A DNA stretch of 64,000 bases from Roseomonas acroporae (lineage in GTDB: Bacteria; Pseudomonadota; Alphaproteobacteria; Acetobacterales; Acetobacteraceae): assembly GCF_023223525.1 (NCBI RefSeq), contig NZ_JALPRX010000078.1, positions 1-64,000 on the forward strand. The letters run 5' to 3'. A program made the translations under genes and the position numbers. Positions 1 to 8,331 of the stretch are shown one piece after another. The notes under the pieces were generated by a model. That model did not search any database and was not told the DNA's origin. It worked only from the letters and a program-made list of their open reading frames with translations. Position 1 is the first letter of the stretch. Every line of letters starts with the position of its first letter.

Positions 1-307
1 GGAGCCGTTCCGGCCTGACCGTATCGGGCCGGAACGGCTCCTGCCTTCGATCCGGCGCATTTTCCGAGGCGCCGGCCGAATACGCCCGGCCTGGGGATCC
101 GCTACGGCGAACCGCAGTCCGGTTGGGACTGCGGTTCGCTGTCGCTTGTTGTTCTCGGCGTGGATTCACGCCGCCGGGCGTGTCCGCCCGCCGGCGATCC
201 GCTCTAGAGCCGATCCAGCCTGACTGTATCAGGCTGGAACGGCTCCAGCCTTTTGATTTTTCGCATTTTCCGAGCCGCTGAGCGAGGACGCTCAGCTTGA
301 AAATGCT
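1..307. repeat. Dispersed intergenic element, copy A (multi-hairpin)
   Basis: This stretch is a series of inverted repeats. Positions 1-15 pair with 27-41. Positions 108-120 pair with 126-138 around a 5-nt loop. There are short palindromes near 157-190, a CAGCCTGA/TCAGGCTG stem near 217-240, and GCTGAGCG/CGCTCAGC near 276-295. Positions 108-310 align without gaps, at about 94% identity by eye, with 42346-42548 (copy C). A partial copy B lies at 34167-34437. The element ends on the stop codon of the minus-strand gene that follows. It encodes nothing convincing. A role as mRNA 3'-end structure or terminator is inference. Confidence 0.85.
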
Positions 308-1471
308 CTATTCCGCCAGCTCGCGCATCACCCGGATCAGGTCCGACTTGCCCTCGAAGCCGATGCCCGGCAGCTCCGGCATCACGATGTGCCCGTCCTC
401 GACGCGCACGCTGTCCGGGAAGCCGCCATAGGGCTGGAACAGGTCCGGGTAGCTCTCGTTGCCGCCGAGGCCGAGCCCGGCCGCGATGTTGAGCGACATC
501 TGGTGCCCGCCATGCGGGATGCAGCGGCGCGGCGACCAGCCGGCCTGGTGCAGCGCCTCCAGCGTGCGCAGGTACTCGACCAGCCCGTAGGAGAGGGCGC
601 AGTCGAATTGCAGCCAGTCGCGGTCCGGCCGCATGCCGCCGTAGCGCAGCAGGTTGCGCGCGTCCTGGTGCGAGAACAGGTTCTCGCCGGTCGCCATCGG
701 GCCCGGGTAGAATTCCGCCAGCGCCGCCTGCAGCGCGTAGTCGAGCGGGTCGCCCGCCTCCTCGTACCAGAACAGCGGGTACTCGCGCAGCGCCTTGGCG
801 TAGGCGATGGCGGTCTCGAGGTCGAAGCGGCCGTTCGCGTCCACGGCGAGGCGGGCGTCGGCGCCGATCTCGGCCAGCACCGCCTCGATGCGCCGCCGGT
901 CCTCGGCGAGGCTGGCGCCGCCGATCTTCATCTTCACCACGTTGTAGCCGCGGTCGAGGTAGGAGCGCATCTCGGCGCGCAGCGCCGTGTCGTCCTTGCC
1001 CGGATAGTAGTAGCCGCCGGCGGCGTAGACGAAGACGCGCGGATCCGCCTCGCGCCCCTCCTGCTCGGCCAGCAGGCGGAACAGCGGCTGGCCAGCGATC
1101 TTCGCCGTCGCGTCCCAGATCGCCATGTCGAGCGTGCCGACCGCGACCGAGCGCTCGCCGTGGCCGCCCGGCTTCTCGTTGGCCATCATCGCCGCCCAGA
1201 TCCGGTGCGGGTCGAGGTTCTCCCCGGTCCCGTCGAGCAGCGAGCGCGGATCGGCTTCCAGGATGCGGCCGCGGAAGCGCTCGCGGATCAGCCCGCCCTG
1301 GCCGTAGCGGCCGTTCGAGTTGAAGCCGTAGCCCACCACGCGCCGCCCGTCGCGCACCACGTCGGTCACGACGGCGACCAGGCTCGTCGTCATCTTCGTG
1401 AAGTCGATGTAGGCGTTGCGGATCGGCGAGGCGATCGGCTGCGTGATCTCGCGGACGTCGACGATGCGCAT
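308..1471 (-). CDS. tarD: D(-)-tartrate dehydratase (enolase superfamily)
   Basis: This 387-residue protein closely matches the structurally known Bradyrhizobium D-tartrate dehydratase as I remember it, including long identical stretches such as the N-terminal PIRNAYIDFTKMTTS. It should dehydrate D-tartrate to oxaloacetate in the cytoplasm using Mg2+. Visible catalytic features are the KMK motif (Lys180/Lys182), metal ligands Asp211, Glu237 and Glu263, and the catalytic His320 in IPHGGHQ. These lie two residues before the published Lys184 and His322 positions, which fits the shorter N terminus. The ATG at 1471 has a GGGGAGG ribosome site just upstream; longer reading frames lack support. The TAG stop is contributed by the dispersed repeat behind the gene. 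It diverges from a LysR gene, its likely regulator. Confidence 0.95.
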   Translation of the reverse strand: MRIVDVREITQPIASPIRNAYIDFTKMTTSLVAVVTDVVRDGRRVVGYGFNSNGRYGQGGLIRERFRGRILEADPRSLLDGTGENLDPHRIWAAMMANEKPGGHGERSVAVGTLDMAIWDATAKIAGQPLFRLLAEQEGREADPRVFVYAAGGYYYPGKDDTALRAEMRSYLDRGYNVVKMKIGGASLAEDRRRIEAVLAEIGADARLAVDANGRFDLETAIAYAKALREYPLFWYEEAGDPLDYALQAALAEFYPGPMATGENLFSHQDARNLLRYGGMRPDRDWLQFDCALSYGLVEYLRTLEALHQAGWSPRRCIPHGGHQMSLNIAAGLGLGGNESYPDLFQPYGGFPDSVRVEDGHIVMPELPGIGFEGKSDLIRVMRELAE

Positions 1472-1655
1472 CGCATCCTCCCCTGCTGCCGGCCCCGGCG
1501 CCGTCGGCATCCCGGGGACGGCCTGTTGCCGTCGGGCGTTCCCGCCACGGCGCCGGCGCTTCCCCGCGGGAGCGGCCGGGCCCGCCGGCGGCGCGCCACG
1601 CCCGTTCCCTACGTCTGGCGCCGCCCCGGGGCCAATGCCAAGATCGTCGCCCCCC

Positions 1656-1670
1656 ATGCCGGATCGGCAT
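1656..1670. promoter_or_regulatory. Candidate LysR-type operator between tarD and LysR
   Basis: ATGCCG-GAT-CGGCAT is a perfect 6-bp dyad with T-N11-A spacing, typical of LysR-type boxes. It lies 4 bases before the GTG start of the divergent LysR gene. Autoregulation and control of tarD are inferred from position. Confidence 0.45.
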
Positions 1671-1674
1671 CGTC

Positions 1675-2571
1675 GTGGAACTCGACTGGCTCGGCGACTT
1701 CCTGGCCCTGGCGGCGCAGCGGAACTTCTCGCGCGCGGCGGACAGCCGCAACGTCACCCAGCCCGCCTTCAGCCGGCGCATCCGCGCGCTGGAGGACTGG
1801 ATCGGCACGCCGCTGTTCCGGCGCGGCGCGCAGGGCGCCGAGCTGACCGAGGCCGGCGCGCATCTGCGCCCGCTCGCCGAGGACCTGCTGGCGCGGCTGC
1901 ACCGGGCGCGGCAGGACACGCGGGCGCTGGGCGAGCGCGGCACCGCGACGCTCGCCATCGCCGCCACGCACGCCCTCTCCTTCACCTTCTTCCCCGGCTG
2001 GATCCGGCGCCAGGCACGCCTCGAGGCGCTCGGCACGGTGAACCTCGTCTCCGACAGCCTGGAGGCGTGCGAGGCGCTGATGCTGGGCGGCGAGGCGCAC
2101 TTCCTGCTCTGCCACCACCACCCCGACGCCCCGAACCCGCTCGACCCCGCCCGCTTCCCGAGCCGCGCGGTGGGCACCGACACGCTGGTCGCGGCCTGCG
2201 CGCCGGCGGCGGGCGGCGGGCCGGCCTGGCGGCTGGACGACGCGGCGGCGCCGCGCCTCGCCTACAGCCCGGCCTCCGGCCTCGGCCGCATCCTGGCGGC
2301 GTGCCGGGGGGACGCGCGGCGCGGCGGAACGGCGCCGCGCCTCACCTCGCACCTCGCCGCCGCGCTGCTGACCCTGGCGCGGGAAGGCCACGGCATCGCC
2401 TGGCTGCCGCTGACCGTGGCCGGCGAGGACCTGGCGTCCGGCCGCCTCGTCCGCGCCGGGCCGCCGGGGAGCGACCTCGCCGTCGGGATCCGGCTGTTCC
2501 GCGCCCCCGGCCCGCAGGGCCGCGCCGCCGAGGCGCTGTGGGAATCGCTCGGGGACGCGGCGGATGGCTGA
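1675..2571 (+). CDS. LysR-family transcriptional regulator (HypT-like N terminus)
   Basis: A 298-residue LysR-type regulator. An N-terminal winged helix (residues about 1-60, with NFSRAADSRNVTQPAFSRRIRALE as the helix-turn-helix region, cited here only as a motif) is followed by a type 2 periplasmic-binding-like effector domain (about 90-290). The LDWLxDFLALA...QPAFSRRIRALE pattern resembles the HypT/YjiE branch, but that branch includes many metabolic regulators, so hypochlorite sensing is not implied. The GTG start at 1675 gives the canonical LysR N terminus. It diverges from tarD across a 203-bp gap containing a T-N11-A dyad, so control of D-tartrate use is the simplest inference. Confidence 0.88.
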   Translation: MELDWLGDFLALAAQRNFSRAADSRNVTQPAFSRRIRALEDWIGTPLFRRGAQGAELTEAGAHLRPLAEDLLARLHRARQDTRALGERGTATLAIAATHALSFTFFPGWIRRQARLEALGTVNLVSDSLEACEALMLGGEAHFLLCHHHPDAPNPLDPARFPSRAVGTDTLVAACAPAAGGGPAWRLDDAAAPRLAYSPASGLGRILAACRGDARRGGTAPRLTSHLAAALLTLAREGHGIAWLPLTVAGEDLASGRLVRAGPPGSDLAVGIRLFRAPGPQGRAAEALWESLGDAADG

Positions 2572-2637
2572 ATCGCGCTTGGCCCGGCCCGGGCGATCTG
2601 GAACGCTGCGGCGCCACCCGCCGCGAGGAGCCTGCCC

Positions 2638-3039
2638 GTGCCCGACGACATGATCCCGGCCGCCGCCTCCAGCCTGTCGCACGTCACGCGGCCGTCGGCG
2701 ATGGAATGGCAGCCGACGCGCTTCCCGGGCATCGCGATCAAGCTACTCTACAGGGACGCGGATTCCGGCCTGTTCACGGCGCTGTTCCGCTGGGAGCCGG
2801 GCGCGGTGCTGCCCGACCACGAGCATGTGCGGATCGAGCAGACCTACATGCTGGAGGGGAGCCTGGTGGACGAGGAGGGCGCGTTGCTCGCCGGCGACTT
2901 CGCCGCCCGCCCGGCCGGCAGCCGGCACGTCGCCCGCTCGCCGGACGGCGCGCTGATCCTGTGCTTCTTCCTGGAGCCCAACCGCTTCTTCAACGCCGAC
3001 GGCACCGAGGAACGCTTCAGCACCGCGCCGGCGCGCTGA
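2638..3039 (+). CDS. Cupin-domain protein (ChrR-type cupin)
   Basis: A 133-residue single-domain cupin. The barrel motifs are visible: a GAVLPDHEHVRIEQTYMLEG-like first motif (Gly, two His and Glu as possible metal ligands) and a second motif around PAGSRHVARSPDG. This fits ChrR-type cupins, small metal-binding proteins often used as sensors or for acylated or aromatic substrates. The exact substrate is unknown. The GTG start at 2638 follows a GAGGAG ribosome site. It lies 66 bp behind the LysR gene in the same direction and could be cotranscribed. The stop is duplicated in frame twice by a 12-bp tandem repeat (TGA at 3037, 3049 and 3061). Confidence 0.8.
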   Translation: MPDDMIPAAASSLSHVTRPSAMEWQPTRFPGIAIKLLYRDADSGLFTALFRWEPGAVLPDHEHVRIEQTYMLEGSLVDEEGALLAGDFAARPAGSRHVARSPDGALILCFFLEPNRFFNADGTEERFSTAPAR

Positions 3040-3066
3040 CCGGTGCGCTGACTGGCGCACTGACTT
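3031..3066 (+). repeat. 12-bp tandem repeat carrying three in-frame stop codons
   Basis: Three near-identical 12-bp units of the form GCGCTGACTGGT cover the end of the cupin gene. Each contains TGA in the same frame (3037, 3049, 3061). Confidence 0.8.
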
Positions 3067-3188
3067 GGCGCGCCCGGCCGGGCCGGCTTGCCGCGCGGGC
3101 GGAAACGCGGCTTCCTGCGCGCCCCGCCGATTCCGGCCGACCTTCCGACCGGCCCCGTTCGGCCCATCCCTCTCCGGAGCGTCCCGCC

Positions 3189-3626
3189 ATGAGCCTCACC
3201 CTCGCCCAGGCCGCCACCATCGTCGACGCCTCGCTGGCCAAGGGGCACGAGCTGAAGCTCAACCCCCTGACCGTGGTGGTGCTCGACGCGGGCGGCCACC
3301 TGATCGCGGCCAAGCGCGAGGACGGCGCCAGCCTGCTGCGGCCCGAGATCGCCACCGGCAAGGCGTTCGGCTGCCTCGCCATGGGCTTCGGCGGGCGCGA
3401 GATGGCGCGCCGTGCCCAGGCGATGGGGCCGTTCATGAACGCGCTCTCGGACCTAACCGGCGGCAAGGCGGTGCCGGTGCAGGGCGGCGTGCTGATCCGC
3501 GACGCGGCGGGCGCGCTGCTGGGCGCGGTCGGCATCAGCGGCGACCTCTCGGCGAAGGACGAGGAGGCGGCGCTGGCGGGGATCGCGGCGGCGGGACTGG
3601 TGGCCGATACCGGCGACGCGGCCTGA
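3189..3626 (+). CDS. HbpS/GlcG-family heme-binding-like protein (DUF336)
   Basis: A 145-residue protein spanning one complete GlcG/HbpS domain. Typical features are the LTLAQAATIVDASLAKG start, VVVLDAGGHLIAAKREDGAS, the GKAF segment, and PVQGGVLIRDAAGALLGAVGISG near the C terminus. Members bind heme, cobalamin or degradation products, or accompany glycolate and other catabolic operons; many have no proven activity. There is no signal peptide, so it is probably cytoplasmic. The ATG at 3189 gives a family-length protein. It lies 149 bp after the cupin gene on the same strand and faces the Ldh-type gene with a hairpin between them. The function is unresolved. Confidence 0.8.
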   Translation: MSLTLAQAATIVDASLAKGHELKLNPLTVVVLDAGGHLIAAKREDGASLLRPEIATGKAFGCLAMGFGGREMARRAQAMGPFMNALSDLTGGKAVPVQGGVLIRDAAGALLGAVGISGDLSAKDEEAALAGIAAAGLVADTGDAA

Positions 3627-3730
3627 TCCCGGCGGCCTTCGCCGACCCGGCCCCCGCGCCCCGGCGGGCGCCGCGGCACATGCCGACGGCGGCGTTCGCC
3701 GGCCCGCACGGGGCGCTGCCCCGGACCCCG

Positions 3731-3752
3731 CGAAGGGGCGAAGCCCCCTTCG
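3731..3752. terminator. GC hairpin between convergent genes
   Basis: The dyad GAAGGGG-CGAAG-CCCCCTTC lies midway between two convergent genes. No U-tract follows. It has the same style as the hairpin arrays at 13.7, 34.3 and 44.4 kb, so it is a candidate bidirectional terminator or REP-like unit. Confidence 0.5.
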
Positions 3753-3822
3753 AGACCCCCTTTCCGCAGGGCGGGCAGGGGGGCGGGCCGGCCGGTCCGG
3801 CCGCCCGGTCCGGCCGCCCGCG

Positions 3823-4890
3823 TCAGGGCATGGGGACGCCGAGCTTCTCCGCCCAGGGCCGCAGCGAGTCGAGGATGCCCGCGCGCAGCGCCACGCCCTC
3901 GCGCAGCGCCTGCTCCCGCTTGCGCAGCCCGCTCTGCCCCGGCAGCCTCACCTTGCCGCCACCGGCGCGCGGCGGGCTGGCGAGGCAGTTCGCGGTGATG
4001 GTCGCGGTCTGGCGCGTGAAGGCGTCGAGCCCGCCGAAGGCGGCGGGATCGAACACCTGGATGAAGGCGGCATTGGTCATGCCCGCCGGCTTCTCGGCGC
4101 GGCCGAGGCCGGACATCCCCTGGCTCAGCGCCTCGGAGAGCAGGCCCCAGCCATAGCCCTTCTGGCCGTGGTCCAGCCCGCCGGCCGGCAGCACCGTGCC
4201 GCCCTGCGTCAGCACGTTGGGGTCGTCGGTGGCGTTGCCCTCGGCATCCATCAGCCAGGGCCGGTCGTAGCGCCTCCCCTCGCGCGCCAGGCGCGCCGCC
4301 ATGTTGTTGGTGGTGATGGAGCCGCTGATGTCGATCAGCACGGGGTCTCCCCCCGGGGTACCGCCGGTCGGGAAGCCGGCCGCGATGGGGGCGGGCGAGA
4401 GGGCGCCGCGCGTGCCGCCGAAGGGCGCCACCGTGGCGACGCCGGGCGCCGAGGTCGCCATGGTCAGCACCAGCCCGCGCTCGGCGACGCGGCGCGGATA
4501 GGCGGCGAGGCAGGCCATGTGGTGCGCGTTGCCGATGGCGACGGCCACCATGCCGTACTGCCCGACGCGTTCCAGCGCGAGGTCGATCGCCTTCGTCACC
4601 AGCCAGGGGCCGGGCAGGCGCCGCCCGTCCCAGGCGACGCAGGCGCCGCGGTCCGAGACCACGCCGGGCTCGCCCGTGGTGGCGAGGTGGCCGGCGGCGA
4701 TCTCGTCGAGGTAGCGCGCGGCGAGGCCGAGGCCGTGCGTGTCGTGGCCCATCATGTCGGCCTCGACCAGGATGTCGGCGACGGTGGCGGCCTTCCCGGC
4801 CTCCATGCCGGCGGCGGCGAAGAGGGCGGCGGCGAAGCGGACCAGCGCGTCGCGGTCGTGGCGCGCCGCCGGCTCCGACGCGGCGCTCAT
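3823..4890 (-). CDS. Malate/L-lactate (Ldh2/YlbC family) NAD(P)-dependent dehydrogenase
   Basis: A 355-residue member of the Ldh2 family (malate, L-lactate, ureidoglycolate and sulfolactate dehydrogenases), which has a fold different from classical lactate dehydrogenase. Family landmarks are the GHDTHGLGLAARYLDEI segment near the N terminus, the IDISGSITTNN-like motif, and the KGYGWGLLSEALSQGMSG stretch. It should oxidise a 2-hydroxy acid to a 2-oxo acid with NAD(P). The ATG overlaps the TGA of the preceding UxaA-type gene (ATGA), so the two are translationally coupled. As third gene behind two dehydratases, it probably acts on a sugar-acid or C4-acid intermediate. The exact substrate cannot be told from sequence. 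Confidence 0.85.
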   Translation of the reverse strand: MSAASEPAARHDRDALVRFAAALFAAAGMEAGKAATVADILVEADMMGHDTHGLGLAARYLDEIAAGHLATTGEPGVVSDRGACVAWDGRRLPGPWLVTKAIDLALERVGQYGMVAVAIGNAHHMACLAAYPRRVAERGLVLTMATSAPGVATVAPFGGTRGALSPAPIAAGFPTGGTPGGDPVLIDISGSITTNNMAARLAREGRRYDRPWLMDAEGNATDDPNVLTQGGTVLPAGGLDHGQKGYGWGLLSEALSQGMSGLGRAEKPAGMTNAAFIQVFDPAAFGGLDAFTRQTATITANCLASPPRAGGGKVRLPGQSGLRKREQALREGVALRAGILDSLRPWAEKLGVPMP

Positions 4891-6467
4891 GCCAGCACCC
4901 CGATCGGCCAGGGGACGAATTCGTCGCGGCCCATGCCGGCGAGCTCGCTCCTCGTGCGCTCGCCCGAGGCGTGGCGGAGGAGCTGCGCGAAGATTCGCTC
5001 GCCCATCGCGGCCACGGTGCTCTCGCCGTCGATGATGACGCCGCAATTGATGTCCATGTCGCTCTTCATGCGCTCGTACATCGGGGTGTTGGAGGCGAGC
5101 TTGATGGTCGGCGCCGGCACCGAGCCGAAGCAGGAGCCGCGCCCGGTGGTAAACATGATCATGTTGGCCCCGCCCGCGATCTGGCCGGTCGCAGAGACCG
5201 GGTCGTAGCCGGGCGTGTCCATGAAGACGAGGCCGTGCGTCGTCACCTGCTCGGCGTAGCGGTAGACCTCCATCAGCGGCGAATTGCCGCCCTTCTTGGA
5301 GCCGCCGAGCGACTTCTCCAGGATGTTGGCGAGGCCGCCCGCGTTGTTGCCGGGGGAGACGCGGCCGTTGATCTGGGTGTCGCGGCCGTCGGCGTAGCGC
5401 AGCCACCACTCCATCCGCTCCACGAGCTTGCGCCCCACCTCGGGTGTCACGGCGCGCTGCGTCAGCGTGTGCTCGGCGCCGAAGATCTCGCCGGTCTCGG
5501 AGAGGATGGCGGTGCCGCCGTGGCGGATCAGGATGTCCATCGCGGCGCCGAGCGCCGGGTTGGCCGAGAGTCCCGAGAAGCCGTCCGAGCCGCCGCACTG
5601 CATGCCGATGGTCAGGTGCTCGACGGAGACGGGCCGGCGGCGGACGTCGTTCGCGGCCGGCAGCATCTCCCGCACCAGGGCCGTGCCGGCCTCGACGGCG
5701 CGGCGCACGCCGCCCGTCTCGCCGATCACCAGCGTGCGCAGGGTCGGGCCGGGCTCGATGCCCTGCGCGCGCAGGAAGCCGTGCAGGTTGTCCACCTCGG
5801 AGCCGGCGGCGATCACCAGCGCGGCGGCGGTGTTGGCGTGGCGGATGGTGCCGGCCAGGGTGCGGTGCAGCAGCGCCAGCGGCTCGCCGGAACGCTCCAC
5901 CGCGTCGCCCTGGCCGTGCACGTAGGGCACCACCCCGTCCACCATGGGGAAATCGGCCAGCCGCTCCGTCGTGAACCAGCCGGCGATCCGGCGCGCCGCC
6001 GTGCCGCCGGCATTACCCAGCACGAACACGCCGACATAGTTGCGCGTGCCGACGCGGCCATCCGCCCGCACGATGCCCTGGAAGGTGGCGCGCTGCGCCG
6101 CCGGCACGTACTCGGTCGGCACGTAGTCGCGCCCGAAGGCGTAGTCCTTCTCCACCGCGTCGAACAGGATGTTGTGGCTGTGCATCCAGGTGCCGGGCGG
6201 CAGGTTCTCGGCGGCGTAGCCGATCACCGTGTTGTACTTCAGCACCTTCTCGCCCTTGGCGATCCAGCGCGCGGCGATCTTGTGGCCTGCCGGCACGTCC
6301 TCGCGCGTCACCGTGTTCTCCGACGGCACCGAGGTGCCGGCGGGCACGGGCAGGCGCGCCACCAGCACGTTGTCGCGCGCATCGAGCCGGATGAAGGGGT
6401 TGCGGGGTTCGTCCGCCGTCGTCGCACTTGCGGGTGCGGAACCCGTCGGCATGGCGCCCTCTGGCAT
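4887..6467 (-). CDS. UxaA-family dehydratase (altronate/galactarate type), paralog 2
   Basis: This 526-residue protein has an N-terminal SAF domain (about residues 25-100) and a long C-terminal dehydratase domain, as in full-length altronate and galactarate dehydratases. Markers include GRVGTRNYVGVFVLGNAGG, QCGGSDGFSGLSANPALG, ILSETGEIFGAEH, GLVFMDTPGYDPVSATGQIAGGAN and the terminal GMGRDEFVPWPIGVLA. Glu and Cys positions in these motifs fit the Fe2+ site of the family. The ATG at 6467 follows GGAGG. It lies 17 bp behind a paralog and overlaps the next gene by four bases. The substrate is a guess: D-altronate, galactarate or another aldarate or hydroxy acid. Confidence 0.88.
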   Translation of the reverse strand: MPEGAMPTGSAPASATTADEPRNPFIRLDARDNVLVARLPVPAGTSVPSENTVTREDVPAGHKIAARWIAKGEKVLKYNTVIGYAAENLPPGTWMHSHNILFDAVEKDYAFGRDYVPTEYVPAAQRATFQGIVRADGRVGTRNYVGVFVLGNAGGTAARRIAGWFTTERLADFPMVDGVVPYVHGQGDAVERSGEPLALLHRTLAGTIRHANTAAALVIAAGSEVDNLHGFLRAQGIEPGPTLRTLVIGETGGVRRAVEAGTALVREMLPAANDVRRRPVSVEHLTIGMQCGGSDGFSGLSANPALGAAMDILIRHGGTAILSETGEIFGAEHTLTQRAVTPEVGRKLVERMEWWLRYADGRDTQINGRVSPGNNAGGLANILEKSLGGSKKGGNSPLMEVYRYAEQVTTHGLVFMDTPGYDPVSATGQIAGGANMIMFTTGRGSCFGSVPAPTIKLASNTPMYERMKSDMDINCGVIIDGESTVAAMGERIFAQLLRHASGERTRSELAGMGRDEFVPWPIGVLA

Positions 6468-6484
6468 GCTGCGTTCCTCCCCGC

Positions 6485-8008
6485 TCAGCCCGTGACGCCG
6501 ATCGGCCAGGGCACGTACTCGTTCTCGCCCATGCCCTCGACCTCGCCCTTCGTGCGCTCGCCCGAGGCATGGCGCAGCAGGGCCTCGAAGATGCGCGCGC
6601 CCATCGCCTCGGCGGAAAGCGCGCCGTCCAGCACCGGGCCGGCATCGAGGTCGATGTCGTCGGCGAGACGCGCGAAGGTCTCGCCGCTGGCGGCGATCTT
6701 CACCGTCGGCGCGGGCTGCGAGCCGAAGCCGGTGCCGAGGCCGGTGGTCATGGCGATCAGGTTGGCGCCGCCGGCGATCTGGCCGGTGACGGAGACCGGA
6801 TCGTCGTCGGGCGTGTCCATGAAGACGAGGCCGCGCGCCGTGACCGGCTCGGCGTAGCGGCAGGCGGCGGCGAGCGGGGCGGTGCCGGCCTTGCCGATGC
6901 CGTCCAGCGCCTTCTCCAGCACGCTGGCGAGGCCGGCCCGCGCGTGCCGCCGGTCCAGCCGGCCCTCCAGCGGCGTGTCGCGGCCGCGCGTGGCGTCGCG
7001 CCACCAGCCGAAGCGTTCGGCGAGCGCGGCGGCCACCTCGGGCGTGGCGGCGCGCTCGGCCAGGGCGGGGCCGGCCAGCAACGCGTCCGGCGTCTCGGAG
7101 AGGATCGCGGTGCCGCCATGGCGCAGCAGCAGGTCCACCGCCGCCCCCAGCGCCGGGTTGGCGGAGATCCCGGTGAAGCCGTCCGGCGCGGCGGTCTGCA
7201 GCCCGAGCACGAGGTGTTCGGCCGACACCGTCTCGCGCCTCGCCCGGTCGGCCGCCGGCAGCATCGCCGCGACCATGGCGCGGGCCGTCTCCACCGTGGC
7301 GCGGATGCCGCCCGCCTCCTGGATGGTCACCGTCTGCAGGCGGTCGCCGACGGCGAGCTTCTCGGCCGCCAGGAAGGCCTGGAGGTTGTTGCGCTCGCAG
7401 CCCAGCGACAGCACCACGGCGCCGAAGGTGTTGGGGTGGCGGATGGTGCCGGCGATGGTGCGGCGGAGCAGGTCCATCGGCTCGCCGGTCGCCTCCATGC
7501 CGCAGCCCGTCTCGTGGATGTAGGGCACCACGGCATCGACGTTGGGGAAGGCGGCGAGCCGTTCCGCGTCGAACCAGTCGGCGGCCTGGCGCGCGGCGGT
7601 GGCGGCGCAGTTCACCAGCACGATCACGGCGATGGTGTTGCGCGTGCCGACGCGGCCATCGGCGCGCACGAAGCCCTGGAAGGTGGCGCGCCCGGCGGCG
7701 GGCAGCGGGGCCGGCGGCACGGCGGCGCGGGCGGGCGGCGGCGCGGCGGGCAGCAGGTCCCCGGGGCAGAGCAGCGTGCCCGGCGCCAGCTCGCGGGCGG
7801 CGAGGCCGATGGCGACGCCGCCGCGCAGCACCGGCGCGCCGGCGGCGACGGGGCGGGCGACGAGCTTGTGCGCCGCCGGCACGGCTTCGGCCAGGGTGAT
7901 GCCCTCGGCCGGGATGGCGCTGCCGGCGGTCAGGTCGTGGCGGGCGACGAGGACGTTGTCGCGCGGGTCGAGCCGCAGCGCCGGGCGCGGGGGGCGGCGC
8001 TGGTTCAC
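6485..8008 (-). CDS. UxaA-family dehydratase (altronate/galactarate type), paralog 1
   Basis: A 507-residue protein with the same SAF plus dehydratase layout as the next gene. Shared motifs include GRATFQGFVRADGRVGTRN, DGFTGISANPALGAAVDLL, AILSETPDALLAG, GLVFMDTPDDDPVSVTGQIAG and a C-terminal MGENEYVPWPIGVTG. Two positions differ from the paralog: QCGGSDG is QTAAPDG here, and GRGSCFGS is GLGTGFGS, so Cys residues present in paralog 2 are missing. This may mean a different substrate, loss of activity, or a hetero-oligomeric role. The start chosen is GTG at 8008, which overlaps the stop of a 40-codon upstream reading frame (GTGA). No strong ribosome site precedes it, so the start is uncertain. 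Confidence 0.82.
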   Translation of the reverse strand: MNQRRPPRPALRLDPRDNVLVARHDLTAGSAIPAEGITLAEAVPAAHKLVARPVAAGAPVLRGGVAIGLAARELAPGTLLCPGDLLPAAPPPARAAVPPAPLPAAGRATFQGFVRADGRVGTRNTIAVIVLVNCAATAARQAADWFDAERLAAFPNVDAVVPYIHETGCGMEATGEPMDLLRRTIAGTIRHPNTFGAVVLSLGCERNNLQAFLAAEKLAVGDRLQTVTIQEAGGIRATVETARAMVAAMLPAADRARRETVSAEHLVLGLQTAAPDGFTGISANPALGAAVDLLLRHGGTAILSETPDALLAGPALAERAATPEVAAALAERFGWWRDATRGRDTPLEGRLDRRHARAGLASVLEKALDGIGKAGTAPLAAACRYAEPVTARGLVFMDTPDDDPVSVTGQIAGGANLIAMTTGLGTGFGSQPAPTVKIAASGETFARLADDIDLDAGPVLDGALSAEAMGARIFEALLRHASGERTKGEVEGMGENEYVPWPIGVTG

Positions 8009-8127
8009 GCGCGGCGGCCCGCCAGGACGCCAGTGGGGGAGCCGGAGGGGGCGGCGGAGCGGGCGGGCGCCCTGGCGCGGCCTTCCAGCGGCCCCATCGG
8101 CATGTTGTCGCGGCCGGTTCCCGGCAT
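8005..8127 (-). other. Possible 40-codon leader reading frame before the UxaA operon
   Basis: An ATG at 8127 with a good GGGGGAT ribosome site opens a 40-residue frame (starting MPGTGRDNMPMG). Its TGA overlaps the GTG of the dehydratase gene. It may be a coupled leader peptide, or the original N terminus separated by a frameshift. The peptide resembles no family I recognise. Confidence 0.3.
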
Positions 8128-8258
8128 GGTAGCATCCCCCTTCGTCGTGGGCCGCGCGACGGCGGCCGGCCGGTGCCGACCGGGCCGCGCGGCGCGGGCC
8201 GTCGCCTTCCGGGGCGGCACTGTACCGGGCGGGCCGATGCGCGTCTAAGATCATCTCC

Positions 8259-8273
8259 GCATCGAGGCGATGC
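8259..8273. promoter_or_regulatory. Candidate operator between the UxaA operon and LysR
   Basis: GCATCG-AGG-CGATGC is a perfect 6-bp dyad in the 323-bp divergent gap (8009-8331). Its position suits a site for the adjacent LysR regulator. The rest of the gap holds the leader frame and no other gene. Confidence 0.35.
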
Positions 8274-8331
8274 CGATCCTGGATCGCCGGCAACGCCGCC
8301 CGCCCCCGCCCCGCCTTTCCGGCCGCCCCGC

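Noticed and set aside
1390-1599. Longer N terminus or extra minus-strand gene upstream of tarD
   Set aside because: The homologous N terminus of D-tartrate dehydratase begins at 1471 with a good ribosome site; upstream reading is low-complexity.
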